Shown piece by piece: positions 35,011 through 43,068 of a stretch of DNA of 64,000 nt (within the stretch, counting starts at the first letter, position 1; each line of letters begins with the position of its first letter). The notes below the pieces were generated by a model. The model was not told the origin of the DNA. It searched no databases and saw nothing but the letters and a program-made list of their open reading frames with translations. This DNA comes from an uncultured Ramlibacter sp. (lineage in GTDB: Bacteria > Pseudomonadota > Gammaproteobacteria > Burkholderiales > Burkholderiaceae_C). The DNA lies in NCBI RefSeq assembly GCF_936925435.1, contig NZ_CAKZHQ010000002.1, forward strand, positions 62,001-126,000, written 5' to 3'. The translations under genes and the position numbers were made by a program.

Positions 35011-37884
35011 ATGGACAAGGCACACACCATGCACACAAGCAACGCCCTCACGCTGCGCCGCACGATCGCTGCCATCGCCCTGGCCTGCAGCGGCGCCGCC
35101 CTGGCGCAGCTGCCGACCGCGCCCACGGTGGTCCACGGCCAGGCCAGCGTCCAGCGCGCCGGCAACGTCCTGACCATCACCAACACACCGGGCGCCATCC
35201 TCCACTGGCAGGGCTTTTCGGTGGGGGCCGGCGAGACCGCGCGCTTCAACCAGCAAAGCGCCGCCAGCAGCGTACTCAACCGCGTCACCGGGCAGGACCC
35301 ATCGCTCATCCTGGGCTCGCTGCAGTCCAACGGCAAGGTCTTCCTGCTCAATCCCAACGGCGTGCTGTTCGGCGCCGGCTCGCGGGTGGACGTCAACGGC
35401 CTGGTGGCATCGAGCCTGGCGATGACGAACGCCGACTTCCTGGCCGGCCGGCTCAACTTCAGCGGCAACGGCAGCGAAGGCCGTGTCGCCAGCCAGGGCG
35501 AGATCCGCACGCCCCAGGGCGGGCGCATCCTGCTGATCGCGCCCCAGGTCGACAACAGCGGCCTGCTCCATGCGCCCGGCGGCGAGGTGGTGCTGGCGGC
35601 CGGCCGCAGCGTGCGGCTGGCGGACTCGTCCAACCCCGACCTGCACGTGGTGGTCAGCGCGCCGCAGGACCAGGCCCTGAACCTGGGGCAGATCGTGGCC
35701 GGCGGCGGCAATGTCGGCATCTATGGCGGCCTGGTCAGCCAGCGCGGCCTGGTCAACGCCGACAGCGCCGTGCTCGGTGCCGGCGGCAAGATCGTTTTCA
35801 AGGCCAGCGGCGACCTGCTGCTGGAAGCGGGCAGCAAGACCAGTGCCACCGGCGACAGCAAGGGCGGCAGCATCCACCTGCTGGGCGAGCGCGTGGCCCT
35901 GCGCGGCAACGCCCAGGTTGATGCCAGCGGTCGCAGCGGCGGCGGCACGGTGCTGGCGGGCGGCGACTACCAGGGCGGCAACCCGGCCATCGCCAACGCG
36001 CAGCAATTGCGCGTCGGCAGCGAGGCCAGCATCAAGGCCGATGCCATCGACAGCGGCGACGGCGGCAAGGTCATCGCCTGGTCGGACGGCGGCACCCGCA
36101 TGCACGGCAGCATCAGCGCCCGCGGCGGCGCCGCCTCGGGCGACGGCGGCTTCGTCGAAGTCTCGGGCCGCACGCTGGACATGCAGGGCCTGGTCGACAC
36201 GCGCGCCCCCCAGGGCCGCCCCGGCCAGCTGCTGCTGGACCCGACCAACATCTACATCGCCGCCGACCAGGCCACTGCCACCGGTGCCGGCATGGAAGGC
36301 TCCGTCGGCACCGAGGCATTCGACCCCGGTCAATTCGGCCCCGTGGAGACGGAACGCGATTCGCTGTTGCTGGTGAGCACCCTCGCTTCCGCGCTGGCCA
36401 CGAACGCCGCTGTGACGGTCAACACCGCAAACACCAACGCCACCGGCGCCGGCATCATCTACGTCCTCAGCCCGGTGATGATCCCGGAGGAGAAGAGGCT
36501 GACGCTCAGCGCCAGCGCCGGCATCCAGCTCAAAGCCCGCATCTCCAGCCTGAACTACAGCGAGCTCATTTTGCGCACCGCCACCGGCGACATCGTGCAG
36601 ACCGCGGCTTTCTCGGTGTATTCGCTGGCGGCGCATGCGACCACCGGCTCGGTCGATCTGCGCCACGCTGACAACAACGTCTTCCAGGTGGCCGGCTCCT
36701 CCGGCGGCGCCAACGGCTTCAAGTTCCGCGCCGCGGGCGTGAATATCGGCAGCCTGCCCGGCGAAGGCGGCATCACCGCCACCGGCACCGGTCCCATCGA
36801 CGTGCAGGCAGGCAGCCTGACCATCCGGTCCGATGTCACTTCGGCCGCGGGCGAAGTCGTCCTGAAGGCAGACACCACGATGACCAACAATGCCATCGTG
36901 TCGTCCACCAGCGGCGATGTGACGCTGAAGGCCAACACCACGATGACGAACAATTCCATCGTGTCGTCCACCAGCGGCCGCGTCACCGTGCAGGACGTGG
37001 TGCTGCGCCCCTCGCTGGCCGACTGCATCGCCACCGCCGGCCTGGCCGGTTGCGGCGCCGTGCTGCCGACGCTGCTGGCCTGCCAGGCGGCCCCCGCCAC
37101 GCCCGGCTGCTCGGTCGTGCTGCCGCCGCCCACGCTGGGCGCTTGCATCGCCGCACCTGCAACGCCGGGCTGCACCGCCGTGCTGCCAAGCATCGCGCAG
37201 TGCGTCACGACTCCGGCCCTCGCGGGATGCACGGTGGTGCTGCCGTCGCTGGCCGTGTGCCGGGTCACCCCCGCCACGGCGGGCTGCACCCATGTGCTGG
37301 AACAACAGGCGGCGGCAGACGCAGCGGCGGCAGCCGCAGCGGCTGCCGCCCAGGCGGCTGCAGAAGCTGCTGCACAGGCGGTGGCGCAGGCTGCCGCGCA
37401 AGCGGCTGCAAGGGCGGCTGCGGAGGCTGCGGCCAAGGCTGCGGCGGACGCGGCTTTGAGGGCTGCCGCGGAGGCTGCCGCGAGGGCCGCGGCGGAGAAG
37501 GCGGCAACCGAAGCTGCAGCCAAGGCCGCGGCCTTGGCTGCAGCGGAAACAGCGGCCAGAGCGGCCATGGAGGCCGCGGTCAAGGCGGCTATGGAGGCCG
37601 CGGTCAAGGCGGCCGCCGAAGCCGCTGCTGCGGCAGCGCAGGGCGGGCAAGCCGGTTCCAATGAGCCCGTGGCGCAAGCCCTCAACAGCACCGTGAACAT
37701 CATCAATACCACCGCCACCTCCGGCAGCAACGCGACACCCGGCGTCGGCACCGGCTCCGCCGAGAAAATATCGTCCCCCGCCACAGCCAAGGAAGGCAAG
37801 ACAGTCGAGAAGAAGGGCGACTTGGTGACCCAAAAGAGCGACGTCAAAAAAGAAGACGTCGCCAAGAAGATGTACTGCAACTGA
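35011..37884 (+). CDS. TpsA exoprotein with filamentous haemagglutinin N-terminal (TPS) domain, two-Cys repeats and Ala-rich C-terminal region
   Basis: GNVLTITNTPGAILHWQGFSVGAGETARFNQQSAASSVLNRVTGQDPSLILGSLQSNGKVFLLNPNGVLFGAGSRVDV; directly downstream of tpsB. Confidence 0.93.
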   Translation: MDKAHTMHTSNALTLRRTIAAIALACSGAALAQLPTAPTVVHGQASVQRAGNVLTITNTPGAILHWQGFSVGAGETARFNQQSAASSVLNRVTGQDPSLILGSLQSNGKVFLLNPNGVLFGAGSRVDVNGLVASSLAMTNADFLAGRLNFSGNGSEGRVASQGEIRTPQGGRILLIAPQVDNSGLLHAPGGEVVLAAGRSVRLADSSNPDLHVVVSAPQDQALNLGQIVAGGGNVGIYGGLVSQRGLVNADSAVLGAGGKIVFKASGDLLLEAGSKTSATGDSKGGSIHLLGERVALRGNAQVDASGRSGGGTVLAGGDYQGGNPAIANAQQLRVGSEASIKADAIDSGDGGKVIAWSDGGTRMHGSISARGGAASGDGGFVEVSGRTLDMQGLVDTRAPQGRPGQLLLDPTNIYIAADQATATGAGMEGSVGTEAFDPGQFGPVETERDSLLLVSTLASALATNAAVTVNTANTNATGAGIIYVLSPVMIPEEKRLTLSASAGIQLKARISSLNYSELILRTATGDIVQTAAFSVYSLAAHATTGSVDLRHADNNVFQVAGSSGGANGFKFRAAGVNIGSLPGEGGITATGTGPIDVQAGSLTIRSDVTSAAGEVVLKADTTMTNNAIVSSTSGDVTLKANTTMTNNSIVSSTSGRVTVQDVVLRPSLADCIATAGLAGCGAVLPTLLACQAAPATPGCSVVLPPPTLGACIAAPATPGCTAVLPSIAQCVTTPALAGCTVVLPSLAVCRVTPATAGCTHVLEQQAAADAAAAAAAAAAQAAAEAAAQAVAQAAAQAAARAAAEAAAKAAADAALRAAAEAAARAAAEKAATEAAAKAAALAAAETAARAAMEAAVKAAMEAAVKAAAEAAAAAAQGGQAGSNEPVAQALNSTVNIINTTATSGSNATPGVGTGSAEKISSPATAKEGKTVEKKGDLVTQKSDVKKEDVAKKMYCN
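36862..36987 (+). repeat. 63-bp tandem duplication inside TpsA
   Basis: LKADTTMTNNAIVSSTSGDVT / LKANTTMTNNSIVSSTSGRVT, near-identical DNA. Confidence 0.92.
37006..37308 (+). repeat. Five ~19-residue two-Cys tandem repeats in TpsA
   Basis: SLADCIATAGLAGCGAVLP / LLACQAAPATPGCSVVLP / LGACIAAPATPGCTAVLP / SIAQCVTTPALAGCTVVLP / SLAVCRVTPATAGCTHVLE. Confidence 0.9.
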
Positions 37885-37892
37885 GGACCACC

Positions 37893-38687
37893 ATGAAACA
37901 CCATCCCTTTGCATTGACCGTTCTCGTCGCCGCCCTGTGCGGCGCTGCCCTGCCCGCCCACGCCGCGCCCGCGGCCGGCCAGGTGGAACAACTCAGTGGC
38001 TTCGTGCTGGCGGCGCGCGCCGGCGGCGCCGTCAAGGTGCTGGCCGCGCGGTCCACCGTGGAACAGGGCGACACCCTGTCCACCGAGCCCGCCACTTACA
38101 TGCGCGTCGCGCTGGCCGGCGGCGGCGAAGCCCTGCTGGGCCCGGACACGCGGCTGCGCCTGCAGGCCGGCAAGCTGGTGCTGTTGCAGGGCCAGGTGCG
38201 GATGACCGCGGCGCCGGGCGTCCCGCTGGAACTGGAAGCGGGCGACAACCGTCTGACGGCGACGGCGGCGACCTTCGACGTGAGCTTTGTGCCTGACCCC
38301 GGCGCCGCCGTCGCGCAGCGCGCCTATGCGCGCGCGGCCATGGCGGCCCTGGCCGGCCCGGTGACCGATGTCGCCACCGAGGCCGCGCTCTGGCAGGTGG
38401 CGCAATTGGTCGCTCCGTCGCCGGGCCCGGGGTTCCGGCCTTCGGGGCTCCACGTGTTCGTGCAAGACGGGATGCTCAACCTCACCAACCAGGCGGGCAG
38501 CATGAGCTTCAACGCCGGCCAGTTCGGCTACACCCCCTCGCCCATCCGCCTTCCCGTCATCGTCCCCATCAATCCCTTCGTGATGCTCACCCTGCCGCCG
38601 ACGTTCACCGCGACCGGCGGAAGTTCACCAAACACCGGCACCGGCATCGGCAACAAAAGCTCCGCCGTCGACTGCGAGGTGCGCTAG
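37893..38687 (+). CDS. FecR-domain periplasmic protein, third gene of the TPS operon
   Basis: Signal peptide; AARSTVEQGDTLSTEPATYMRVALAGGGEALLGPDTRLRL...LTATAATFDVSFV. Confidence 0.85.
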   Translation: MKHHPFALTVLVAALCGAALPAHAAPAAGQVEQLSGFVLAARAGGAVKVLAARSTVEQGDTLSTEPATYMRVALAGGGEALLGPDTRLRLQAGKLVLLQGQVRMTAAPGVPLELEAGDNRLTATAATFDVSFVPDPGAAVAQRAYARAAMAALAGPVTDVATEAALWQVAQLVAPSPGPGFRPSGLHVFVQDGMLNLTNQAGSMSFNAGQFGYTPSPIRLPVIVPINPFVMLTLPPTFTATGGSSPNTGTGIGNKSSAVDCEVR

Positions 38688-38690
38688 TTC

Positions 38691-38760
38691 GCTACTGATT
38701 TCATAGCAATTGACGCGCGATGGACGCGGGCCAGGGGCGAATTCCCCTCTGAGAACGCCG
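38691..38760. repeat. Dispersed intergenic repeat, copy 3 (diverged)
   Basis: GCTA-N9-TAGC then AATTGACGCGCGATGGACGCGGGCCAGGGGCGAATTC. Confidence 0.6.
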
Positions 38761-38790
38761 CCAGCGGCCGCGGCACGTCACAATCCGCCG

Positions 38791-40317
38791 ATGCGCCACC
38801 CGCTCCTTGCCTGCGCCCTCATCCTCAGCTCCTTGGCGGGGCACGCGCAGCCGGCCCCCACACCGTGGCCGACCACGCAATGGAGCACGGCCACGCCGGA
38901 ATCGCAGGGCCTGGACCCGGGCGCGCTGGCCGGCCTGTTCGATTACCTGGCCACGCCGGCCTTCAACACCGACAGCGTCCTGGTCGTGCGCCACGGCCGC
39001 ATCGTGGCCGAAGCCTATGCCGCGCCCTTCCGTGCAGGATTGCGGCACGACCTGCGCTCGGTGACCAAGAGCGTGGTCGCCACCCTGGTGGGCACGGCCC
39101 TGCAAGAAGGCAAGCTGGCCTCCGACCAGCAGAAAGTGCTGTCCTTCTTTCCCCAGCACCCGGCCAACGGCCCGGGCCAGGAGGCACTGACCCTGCGCCA
39201 CCTGCTGGACATGCGCGCCGGCATCCAGTGGCGAGAAACGCCTTACGACGCGCAGTCCGACGCGGTGAAGATGTGGAGCGCACCCGACATGGCCGGCTAC
39301 ATCCTGGCGCTGCCGGTGGCGGCGCCGGGCGAGAGCTTTCTGTACAGCGGCGCCGCGCCGCACCTGCTGTCGGTGGTGCTCAGCCGCAGCACCGGTGCGA
39401 ACGCGGCGGACTACGCGCGCGGCGGCCTGTTCAAGACGCTGGGCATTAACGACTTCCGCTGGATTGCGGACCGCCAGGGCCACAGCGTGGGCGAGAGCTC
39501 GCTCTTTCTGGCACCGCGCGACATGGCGCGCATCGGCCTGCTGCACCTGCGGCGTGGCCAGTGGGAGGGCAAGCAGCTGCTGCCTGCTGGCTGGACCGAA
39601 GCGCTGCTCAATGAGGGCGCGCCCCCGCCCGGACCGCCGCCCTACCGCAGCCTGTGGTGGCTGGACACCACCGTGCCCTTTGCCGCCGCCCTGGGACGCC
39701 ACAACCAGGCCATCGTGCTGCTGCCCAAGCAGGACATGATGCTGGTCCTCACCAGCAAGACCGCCGACACCACACGCGGCCCACGCGCCGGCGAGTTGGT
39801 GCGCAACCACCTGTTGCATGCCGTCAAGAGCGATGCAGCCTTGCCTGAAGACTCCGCCGCCCAGGCGCAGCTGGCCCAGGCCATGCAGCGCTTTGCCCTG
39901 CGGGCCGACCCGTCGTCGCAGACACCGTCCCCCGCCGCCCTGGCGCAGTCGCGCCGCAGCCATGTGCTGGAACCCAACGCCTGGGGCTACCGCGAGTTCG
40001 CCCTGGACCTGGGCGCATCCCAGCCCTCCTATCGCCTGCTGCAGGCCGACAGCAAGGCATTCACAGGCCAGAGCACACGGGGCGGCCCCATGGGACTGGA
40101 CGGCCGCTATGTGGAGTCCACCCGCGCGAATGACAAGCTGTGGGCGCGCCGCGGCCGCTGGGTGGACGAAACCACATTCCGCATCGAGACCCAGCACCTG
40201 GAAGCCGCTTTCGTGGCCGAGTGGACCGCGCGCTTCCTGGGCGACGGCAAGCTGGAACTGCTGTATGCCAATGGCGATGGCGACACGCTGCTGATGCACG
40301 GCCGCGTGAAGGAGTGA
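38791..40317 (+). CDS. Serine hydrolase, beta-lactamase/6-aminohexanoate-dimer hydrolase-like
   Basis: DLRSVTKSVVATLVGTALQEGKL (SxxK: SVTK); SFLYSGAAPHLLSVVL (YSG). Confidence 0.9.
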   Translation: MRHPLLACALILSSLAGHAQPAPTPWPTTQWSTATPESQGLDPGALAGLFDYLATPAFNTDSVLVVRHGRIVAEAYAAPFRAGLRHDLRSVTKSVVATLVGTALQEGKLASDQQKVLSFFPQHPANGPGQEALTLRHLLDMRAGIQWRETPYDAQSDAVKMWSAPDMAGYILALPVAAPGESFLYSGAAPHLLSVVLSRSTGANAADYARGGLFKTLGINDFRWIADRQGHSVGESSLFLAPRDMARIGLLHLRRGQWEGKQLLPAGWTEALLNEGAPPPGPPPYRSLWWLDTTVPFAAALGRHNQAIVLLPKQDMMLVLTSKTADTTRGPRAGELVRNHLLHAVKSDAALPEDSAAQAQLAQAMQRFALRADPSSQTPSPAALAQSRRSHVLEPNAWGYREFALDLGASQPSYRLLQADSKAFTGQSTRGGPMGLDGRYVESTRANDKLWARRGRWVDETTFRIETQHLEAAFVAEWTARFLGDGKLELLYANGDGDTLLMHGRVKE

Positions 40318-40324
40318 TGCCTTG

Positions 40325-40433
40325 ATGAAACCCCACATCACCCTCATCACTCTGGGCGTGGACGACCTGGAGCGCGCCGTCGCCTTCTACCGCGACCATC
40401 GCCTGGAACCCGCAGTGGCAGCAGCCTGACTGA
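40325..40433 (+). pseudogene. VOC/glyoxalase family remnant with internal deletion and frame change
   Basis: N-terminal MKPHITLITLGVDDLERAVAFYRD joined directly to IAWNPQWQQPD* in the +1 frame, typical VOC N- and C-terminal segments. Confidence 0.6.
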
Positions 40434-40435
40434 GC

Positions 40436-41284
40436 CTAGCCGCCAAAGACAGTCCTGGCCACGGCGGCGATGGCGGCTTCGCGCGCCGCCGCCGGCGCCT
40501 CGCACTGCGTGAGGTAGACCGCCACCACGATGGGCGCGCGGCCGGGCGGCCAGTAGACGCCCACGTCGTTGGTCGAGCCGCGCCCACCCGTCCCGGTCTT
40601 GCTGCCCAGCCGCCAGCCGGCGGGCAGGCCGGCCTTCAGGCGCGCGCCGTTGGTGCTGGTCGCTTCCATCCACTGCACCAGCTGGGCCCGGCTGGTGGGC
40701 GACAGCGCGTCGCCGACCATGGTGGCGCGCAGCAGTTGCACCATGGCGCGCGGGCTGGTGGTGTCGCGCGGGTCACCGGGCCTGGCTTCGTTGAGCGTGG
40801 GCTCGGTGCGGTCCAGCCGCGTCACCGTGTCGCCCAGGCTGCGGGCGTAGCGTGTCAGGCCTTCGGGGCCGCCCAAGCTTTGCAGGATGAGGTTGCCGGC
40901 GGCGTTGTCGCTGATGGTGACGGTGGCCTCGCACAGACCGGCCAGGCTCATGCCCTCGTCCACATGTTTTTCGGTGATGGGCGAATGCGGCAGCAGCACC
41001 TCGCGGCCGTAGCGGATGCGCCTGTCCAGCCGCTCCTGGCCCTGGTCGACACGCTGCAGCACGTGGGCGGCGGCCAGCCACTTGAAGGTGCTGCACATGG
41101 GAAAGCGCTCGTCCAGCTTGTGGCCCTCCAGGCGGCCGGTGGCCGTGTCGAGCACGGCCACGCCCAGGCGCCCGCCCACGCCGGCCTCGATGGCCTGCCA
41201 GTTTTTCTGCTGGGCCAGCCCGGCCAGCGGGCTGCCGGCGGCGATGGCGTAAACGATGGTTTGCATGAGGCTGCGTCGGTTCAT
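40436..41284 (-). CDS. Class A beta-lactamase
   Basis: CSTFK (Ser70-x-x-Lys), SDN, EPTLN (Glu166 loop), KTGTGGRGSTNDVG. Confidence 0.97.
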   Translation of the reverse strand: MNRRSLMQTIVYAIAAGSPLAGLAQQKNWQAIEAGVGGRLGVAVLDTATGRLEGHKLDERFPMCSTFKWLAAAHVLQRVDQGQERLDRRIRYGREVLLPHSPITEKHVDEGMSLAGLCEATVTISDNAAGNLILQSLGGPEGLTRYARSLGDTVTRLDRTEPTLNEARPGDPRDTTSPRAMVQLLRATMVGDALSPTSRAQLVQWMEATSTNGARLKAGLPAGWRLGSKTGTGGRGSTNDVGVYWPPGRAPIVVAVYLTQCEAPAAAREAAIAAVARTVFGG

Positions 41285-41392
41285 TGCCTGATTTCTCCTG
41301 TGCGGTTGTTGTGAAAGCGGGCGAACGATAGCAACCCCTTGTTGCCGGTACAAACGGCGATTTCGAAGGTGAAACCACAGAAAATATGGGCC

Positions 41393-42277
41393 ATGCATCT
41401 GCCTTTGAACGCCTTGCGCGCTTTCGAGGTGTCGGCCCGCCACCTGAGCTTCACCCGCGCGGCCATCGAACTGAACGTCACCCAGACCGCCGTCAGCGCC
41501 CAGGTCAAGAACCTGGAAGAGCGCCTGGGCACGCCGCTGTTTCGCCGCCTGCCGCGCGGCCTGGCCCTGACCGACGAAGGCCAGGCCCTGCTGCCCGCGC
41601 TGGCCGATGCCTTCGGCCGCATGGCCGCGGTGCTGGGCCAGTTCCAGGGCGGGCGCTACCGCGAGCCGCTGACGGTGGCGGCGGTGGGCACCTTCGCCGT
41701 GGGCTGGCTGATGCCGCGGCTGGAGGCCTTCGGGCGCGAGCACCCTTTCATCGACCTGCGCCTGCTGACCAACAACAACCGCGTCGACCTGGCCGGCGAA
41801 GGCCTGGACTACGCCATCCGCTTCGGCGACGGCGCCTGGCACGGCACGCAAGCCGATGCCTTGCAGGCGGCGCCGCTGTCGCCCGTGTGTGCGCCGGCGC
41901 TGGCACGGCGCCTGCGCGCGCCGGCCGACCTGCTGGGCGAGCCCCTGCTGCGCTCCTACCGCGCCGATGAATGGACGCGCTGGTTCGAGGCCGCGGGCGT
42001 GGCGGCGCCGCCGCTGCTGCGCGGCCCGGTGTTCGACTCGTCGCTGGCCATGGCGGCAGCCGCCATGCAGGGCGCCGGCGTGGCCTTGCTGCCGGCGGCC
42101 ATGGTCGCGGCCGATCTGCGCCACGAGCGACTGGCCCAGCCCTTTGCGCTGGAAGTGGCTGCCGGCCGCTACTGGCTGACGCGGCTCCAATCGCGGCCGG
42201 TGTCGCCCGCCATGCAGGCTTTCCGGCAGTGGCTGCTGGCGGCCGTCGCAGGGCCGGCTAACGCTTTGTCACAGTGA
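41393..42277 (+). CDS. LysR-family regulator, AmpR/GcvA-like, divergent from the beta-lactamase
   Basis: LNALRAFEVSARHLSFTRAAIELNVTQTAVSAQVKNLEERLGTPLFRR; 108-bp divergent intergenic region with bla. Confidence 0.94.
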   Translation: MHLPLNALRAFEVSARHLSFTRAAIELNVTQTAVSAQVKNLEERLGTPLFRRLPRGLALTDEGQALLPALADAFGRMAAVLGQFQGGRYREPLTVAAVGTFAVGWLMPRLEAFGREHPFIDLRLLTNNNRVDLAGEGLDYAIRFGDGAWHGTQADALQAAPLSPVCAPALARRLRAPADLLGEPLLRSYRADEWTRWFEAAGVAAPPLLRGPVFDSSLAMAAAAMQGAGVALLPAAMVAADLRHERLAQPFALEVAAGRYWLTRLQSRPVSPAMQAFRQWLLAAVAGPANALSQ

Positions 42278-42340
42278 GGCCACGCGAGGGCTGAATGCGG
42301 CTAGCCTGGGGCAGGCCTGACACAGGGAGAGCCGGCGAAC

Positions 42341-42400
42341 GCTCATTTTTCGATAGCTGCCCAGGTCCATTTTCCGGGGGCTGCGAGCCTTTTTCACCTA
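42341..42400. repeat. Dispersed intergenic repeat, copy 4
   Basis: GCT-N11-AGC then TGCCCAGGTCCATTTTCCGGGGGCTGCGAGCC. Confidence 0.7.
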
Positions 42401-42402
42401 TG

Positions 42403-43017
42403 TCATGGCATTTTGACCAGATGGCTCACGGCAGCGAAGTGCGCAGCCGTTCCACCCAGCACACACAGGTGCCAGCAACCATGCGCATGCCGCCAGCCCA
42501 TGCGGTTGCGGTAGAACAGCGTCCCGCCGCTGTAGACCAGCGCGCCCAGCAGCAGCAGCGTGATGGCGCCTGTGCCGGCGCGCAAGGCAACGGGAATCGC
42601 GGCAGCGACAGCGAGCCAACCCAGAACCACATAGTTCCTCAGGTCGGGCGCGGCAGGCCTTGCCAGGGCCCTGCCGGCGATGGCCAGGGCCGCCAGCCAC
42701 AACAGGGCCAGCAGGCCCAGGTGGACCCCGTGGCGCGGCGACGCCAGGGCAAAGGGCGTGTAGCTGCCCGCGATCAGGACGAAGATGGCGCCGTGGTCCA
42801 GCCGCTCCAGGATGGCGCGAGCCCGCCCGTGGGTGCTGTGGAAAGCGATGGAGCTGGCATACAGCAGGAGCGTGGCCGATGCGAACAGCGCGATGCCCAG
42901 GAACGCCGTCGCATCCGCATGCTGGAAGGCCCACGGCAACAGCACCGCCGAGCCGGCTGCGGACACGGCCAGGCCCAGCAGATGGCTGGCTGTGTTGAAA
43001 CGTTCACCGTGGCGCAT
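42403..43017 (-). CDS. Hemolysin III (TrhA/YqfA) family membrane protein
   Basis: GERFNTASHLLGLAVSAAG ... SIAFHSTHGRARAILERLDHGAIFVLIAGSYTPFAL. Confidence 0.92.
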   Translation of the reverse strand: MRHGERFNTASHLLGLAVSAAGSAVLLPWAFQHADATAFLGIALFASATLLLYASSIAFHSTHGRARAILERLDHGAIFVLIAGSYTPFALASPRHGVHLGLLALLWLAALAIAGRALARPAAPDLRNYVVLGWLAVAAAIPVALRAGTGAITLLLLGALVYSGGTLFYRNRMGWRHAHGCWHLCVLGGTAAHFAAVSHLVKMP

Positions 43018-43068
43018 GCGGCACGGTAGGGCATTTGTGCGACGCTTTCGCGACGAAAAGGCAAACCG

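Noticed and set aside
34942-37914. 990-aa minus-strand ORF antisense to TpsA (and similar long antisense ORFs at 33333-35720, 22338-24233, 54237-56339, 57254-59365, 61386-63341)
   Set aside because: Low-complexity His/Gln/Ala/Gly-rich translations without domains, fully overlapping well-supported genes; typical of spurious antisense ORFs in high-GC codon usage
40325-40433. Functional short protein (35 aa) starting MKPHITLITLGVDDLERA
   Set aside because: Matches only the first segment of VOC proteins, and the C-terminal segment is present out of frame, so a deletion remnant is more likely
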